From Chitinophaga pinensis (GTDB lineage Bacteria > Bacteroidota > Bacteroidia > UKL13-3): 9,015 nucleotides of DNA. This document shows positions 6,229-9,015 of the stretch, in pieces. The first letter of the stretch is position 1. Every line of letters starts with the position of its first letter. A model generated the notes under the pieces. That model searched no databases, was not told where the DNA came from, and saw only the letters and a list, made by a program, of their open reading frames with translations. The position numbers and the translations under genes were made by a program. Location: assembly GCA_945875195.1 (NCBI GenBank), contig CAMCJW010000108.1, positions 1-9,015 of the forward strand, in the 5' to 3' direction.

Positions 6229-7311
6229 CTAAGCCCTACCTAATTCTTTTAACCTAATTAAATGAGATTTAATAGCCCCAAATAAGGTTGGGTTAGATAA
6301 ATAAGGTATGCCATATTTATTCGCAGTGGCCTCAACTATTTTAGAAATTTGAGGGTAATGTAGGTGGCAGATATTAGGAAACAAATGATGCTCTACTTGA
6401 AAATTTAATCCTCCCACAAACCAATTTAATAATTTGTTTTTAGGTGCAAAGTTTGCGGTTGTCATCAATTGATGAACCGCCCATTCGTTCTCAGCCACAT
6501 TAAGCTCATTGGCCGTTGGCTGATTTACACCCTCAACTATATGCGCCAATTGAAATACCAGAGCAAAAATAAATCCTGCCATCATATGCATGGCTGTAAA
6601 CGAAACCAATACTTGCCACCACAATAAATCAGTAAAAATTATTGGCATTCCAATAAGCATAAATAGATAAATTAATTTTACCACAATCAATGTTCCAAAC
6701 TCTTTAATAGGCTCGCCTAAATGTTGTTTCATTAATCCTGTTTTGTAATATCCAATTAATCTAGGCAAATCAACTACTAACATTGAAAAGGTCATCATGG
6801 TGTAAAAAGGAAGAGAGTACAAATGCTGGTATTTATTAATGGCTCTCAGAGGTGTTTGTTCCGAAAAGCGCATGATCCATCTGGTTTTGATATCCTCATC
6901 CAATCCGTCGATGTTTGTGTAAGCATGGTGAAAAATGTTGTGCTGGATTTTCCAATTAAAAACATTGCTACCAATTAGGTACATGCTCCAACCCATTATC
7001 TTATTCACAATTTTATTTTTGGAATAGGAATTATGTAAAGCATCGTGCATTACACACATTCCAACACCAGCAGTGCCTACGCCTGATAAGATATACATTA
7101 TTATAGCCCAAGAAAACGGCAAATTATAATAAAAAATAGCGAAAATAGGCAATAGATATAATGAGAAAACTGAAATGGTTTTTAATATCATTTTATAATT
7201 ACCTTTTGTTGAAAGATTATTATCCTTGAAATATTTGTTTACATTGTGTCGAAGTTCCTTACCGAACTGTTTTTGACTTTCTAAGTCGCTGTGAAATTTA
7301 ATCAGCTTCAT
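6229..7311 (-). CDS. Membrane fatty-acid desaturase (front-end / linoleoyl-CoA-type)
   Basis: This 360-residue di-iron membrane enzyme introduces a cis double bond into an acyl chain on CoA or lipid, using oxygen and an electron donor. All three histidine boxes are visible: HDALH at residues 89-93, HNIFHH at 124-129 and QVEHH at 305-309. His257 in 'FQLAHIVEG' and His280 in 'EWAVHQL' may add to the metal site. The glutamine in the third box is the mark of front-end (delta-5/delta-6-like) and linoleoyl-CoA-type desaturases. There is no fused cytochrome b5 domain (no HPGG motif), so electrons must come from a separate ferredoxin or cytochrome b5-like protein. Hydrophobic segments lie at about 46-62, 68-86, 103-118, 207-230 and 235-256, with the His boxes on the cytoplasmic side by family analogy. 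It is the first gene of the minus-strand cluster and diverges from the biotin carboxylase. Substrate and regiospecificity cannot be read from the sequence. Confidence 0.95.
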   Translation of the reverse strand: MKLIKFHSDLESQKQFGKELRHNVNKYFKDNNLSTKGNYKMILKTISVFSLYLLPIFAIFYYNLPFSWAIIMYILSGVGTAGVGMCVMHDALHNSYSKNKIVNKIMGWSMYLIGSNVFNWKIQHNIFHHAYTNIDGLDEDIKTRWIMRFSEQTPLRAINKYQHLYSLPFYTMMTFSMLVVDLPRLIGYYKTGLMKQHLGEPIKEFGTLIVVKLIYLFMLIGMPIIFTDLLWWQVLVSFTAMHMMAGFIFALVFQLAHIVEGVNQPTANELNVAENEWAVHQLMTTANFAPKNKLLNWFVGGLNFQVEHHLFPNICHLHYPQISKIVEATANKYGIPYLSNPTLFGAIKSHLIRLKELGRA

Positions 7312-7376
7312 TCTAAATATTTACTTTTTAATTTTTTTAAATTCGGTTGTAGACACAAATAGTTGTAAACATAAAC

Positions 7377-7384
7377 CAAAAATA
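7377..7384 (-). promoter_or_regulatory. Candidate -7 promoter element for the desaturase cluster
   Basis: Read on the minus strand this is TATTTTTG, an exact TAnnTTTG match, 65 bp upstream of the desaturase ATG. No clear TTG at -33 spacing was found. The match is weakened by the AT-rich background, where such octamers arise by chance. Confidence 0.35.
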
Positions 7385-7473
7385 GGTAGAATTAGTTTCT
7401 TTGGAAGGTTAATATGACATATCAATTTATAACTAGCAATCTATTAGGCATTTGAAAATTGGCAAATTAGTTC

Positions 7474-7492
7474 TCACGATTTTAATCTGTGA
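7474..7492. promoter_or_regulatory. Imperfect dyad, possible operator in the divergent region
   Basis: TCACGATT and AATC(T)GTGA are inverted around a TT centre: eight pairs interrupted by one extra T. It lies between the two divergent -7 candidates, 37 bp upstream of the carboxylase one. A regulator of either gene could bind here, but no family can be named and chance is a serious alternative. Confidence 0.25.
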
Positions 7493-7529
7493 TTTGGCAA
7501 TGATTTACCTAGCAATTGGGATTTTATTT

Positions 7530-7537
7530 TAAATTTG
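7530..7537 (+). promoter_or_regulatory. Candidate -7 promoter element for the biotin carboxylase gene
   Basis: TAAATTTG is an exact TAnnTTTG match ending 20 bp before the ATG at 7558, which would give a leader of roughly 15 nt. No TTG lies at the usual 17-23 bp spacing upstream. The gene has no Shine-Dalgarno sequence, only an A/T-rich stretch (ACAATTAAAA) before the start, as is usual in Bacteroidota. Confidence 0.4.
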
Positions 7538-7557
7538 TGATCCATTACAATTAAAAA

Positions 7558-9015
7558 TGAAAAAAATATTAATAGCAAATAGAGGCGAAATAGCATTAAG
7601 GGTAATGCGCACAGCAAAGGAAATGGGAATTAAAACTGTTGCAGTATATAGTGAGGCTGATAGAAAAGCGCTACATGTTAGGTATGCAGATGAAGCTGTT
7701 TGTATTGGTCCACCCCCAAGCAGTCAAAGTTATTTATTAGGTGATAAAATTATAGAAGTCGCGCTAGCTGTGGGCGCAGATGCCATACACCCTGGCTACG
7801 GTTTTTTGAGTGAAAATGCCATTTTTGCCCGAAATGTAAAGAACGCAGGATTAATATTTATAGGCCCATCAGCCGATAGCATGGAGATAATGGGTAGTAA
7901 AATAGGTGCAAAGCAAGCTGTATCTAAATTTAACGTCCCTTTGGTGCCAGGAACGCAAGAAGCTTTGAGAGACATTGCGGAGGCTAAAAAAATTGCTGAA
8001 AGTATTGGTTATCCAGTTTTAGTGAAAGCCTCTGCTGGGGGTGGTGGAAAAGGAATGCGTGTAGTTAATGCATCAGAAGAGTTTGAAGAGGCAATTAAAA
8101 TGGCCCAATCAGAAGCATTGGCCTCCTTTGGTGATGATGCTGTTTTTATCGAAAAATTTGTTGGTTCGCCCAAACACATTGAAATACAAATATTGGGCGA
8201 CCAACATGGAAATGTGGTTTATCTTTTTGAACGCGAATGCAGTATTCAAAGAAGGCACCAAAAATTAGTAGAGGAAGCTCCATCGAGTTGCTTAACTCCT
8301 GAAGTTAGAAAACTGATGGGTGAAGCAGCAGTAAACGTGGCTAAAGCTTCTCATTATTTTAGTGCGGGTACAGTTGAATTTTTGGTTGACCATGAATTGA
8401 ATTTCTATTTTCTAGAAATGAATACCCGCTTGCAAGTTGAGCATCCCGTTACAGAGCAAATTGTAGGGTTAGATTTAGTTAAGGAGCAAATTAGAATTGC
8501 AAGGGGTGAAAAGCTGGGCTATGAGCAAAAGGATCTTCATATTCATGGCCACTCAATAGAGTTGCGCGTTTGTGCCGAAGATCCAATGAATAATTTTTTA
8601 CCCGACATTGGTAAGTTAAATACCTATAAGATACCACAAGGTTATGGCGTTAGGGTTGAAGACAGCTTTGAGGCTGGAATGGAAATACCTATCCAATACG
8701 ACCCAATGATTGCAAAACTAATTACATTTGGTGCTACAAGAGAAGAGGCCATTCAACGAATGATTAGAGCAATTGCCGATTATAAGATAAGTGGAATTGA
8801 AACAACCTTGAGTTTTGGCAATTTTGTAATGCACCACGAGGCTTTCGTCAAAGGCGATTTTGATACCAAGTTCATTGAAAAGTATTTTGAACCAGAAATG
8901 CTTAAGTTAGACCCATCAAATATCAATGCTGCTGCGGCATACAGTGCAGGTGATTTAATTTTTCAATATGAGGGTAAAACATCTAAGGTAACAGAAAATC
9001 CTTCTAGCAATTGGT
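7558..9015 (+). CDS. accC: Biotin carboxylase subunit of an acetyl-/propionyl-CoA carboxylase (partial, C-terminus outside window)
   Basis: This enzyme carboxylates the biotin of a carrier protein using ATP and bicarbonate, the first half-reaction of acyl-CoA carboxylases. The frame is open from the ATG at 7558 to the right edge, 486 codons with no stop. The N-terminal domain begins 'MKKILIANRGEIALRV', directly at the conserved sequence. The ATP-grasp domain has a glycine-rich loop 'GGGGKGMRV' (161-169), Lys115 in 'MGSK' and Lys157 in 'VLVKAS'. The active-site segment 'FLEMNTRLQVEHPVTE' (285-300) gives Glu287, Asn289, Arg291, Gln293, Val294 and Glu295. Arg337 in 'ELRVCAEDP' matches E. coli Arg338. 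The C-terminal domain continues past residue 435 ('KYFEPEML'), about 40 residues beyond the end of E. coli AccC (449 residues). 'MGSK' and this extension resemble propionyl-CoA or general acyl-CoA carboxylase subunits, so the accC symbol is approximate. Carrier and carboxyltransferase genes would be expected downstream, outside the window. Confidence 0.93.

Larger units (their letters stand above)
7312..7557. other. Divergent promoter region between desaturase and biotin carboxylase
   Basis: This 246-bp AT-rich region must drive both the minus-strand desaturase cluster and the plus-strand carboxylase gene. It contains one exact TAnnTTTG element facing each way (7377-7384 and 7530-7537), an imperfect dyad at 7474-7492, and an 8-bp direct repeat CTAGCAAT at 7433-7440 and 7509-7516. 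No open reading frame, tRNA or terminator hairpin is evident in it. Confidence 0.6.

Noticed and set aside
7433..7516. Direct repeat CTAGCAAT (7433-7440 and 7509-7516) as paired operators
   Set aside because: Two 8-mers 76 bp apart in AT-rich DNA are easily chance and show no dyad or conserved spacing. The repeat is listed only inside the intergenic note.
1..9015. Insertion sequences, prophage, CRISPR, toxin-antitoxin or defence genes
   Set aside because: No transposase, integrase, repeat-spacer pattern or small gene pair was found, and base composition is uniform to the eye.

Overview
The window is AT-rich chromosomal DNA, by eye roughly 35-37% G+C. It most likely comes from a member of the Bacteroidota. 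The supporting signs are signal peptides ending in 'KAQ' or 'NGQQ', a lipoprotein with an acidic '+2 to +5' segment after its cysteine, genes with no Shine-Dalgarno sequence, promoter -7 elements of the TAnnTTTG type, and protein families typical of that phylum (DUF6580 membrane protein, QxxHH desaturase, CcmB, S8 protease). The genus cannot be told from the sequence. Nothing suggests a mobile element, phage, CRISPR array or RNA gene, and all genes read through without frameshifts.

Layout. (1) 1-1249, minus: the N-terminal 416 residues of an exported M16 zinc peptidase that runs off the left edge. (2) 1250-1512: divergent intergenic region. (3) 1513-2049, plus: a DUF6580-type integral membrane protein, with a well-formed intrinsic terminator at 2083-2116. 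(4) 7311 down to 2036, minus: five tightly spaced genes that look like one transcription unit. In order they are a membrane fatty-acid desaturase, the heme-exporter permease CcmB, the tRNA thiolase MnmA, an unrecognised outer-membrane-type lipoprotein, and a secreted S8 (subtilisin-like) protease. (5) 7312-7557: divergent promoter region. (6) 7558-9015, plus: biotin carboxylase of an acyl-CoA carboxylase, running off the right edge.

How they work together. The minus-strand cluster mixes lipid modification, cytochrome c maturation and tRNA modification with a lipoprotein/protease pair. The functions share no obvious pathway. The lipoprotein and the S8 protease overlap by four bases (ATGA) and are probably translationally coupled, so this pair is the best candidate for an undescribed functional module. 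The desaturase and the biotin carboxylase are divergently transcribed from a 246-bp region, and both touch fatty-acid metabolism, so shared control is possible but unproven.

The most unusual architecture is at 2012-2116, where the DUF6580 gene and the S8 gene converge and overlap tail to tail. A perfect 20-bp palindrome lies in the end of one gene, and the other gene's terminator is embedded antisense in its partner's coding sequence. Overall this is mostly ordinary core-genome sequence. I did not find convincing evidence for a wholly new system.
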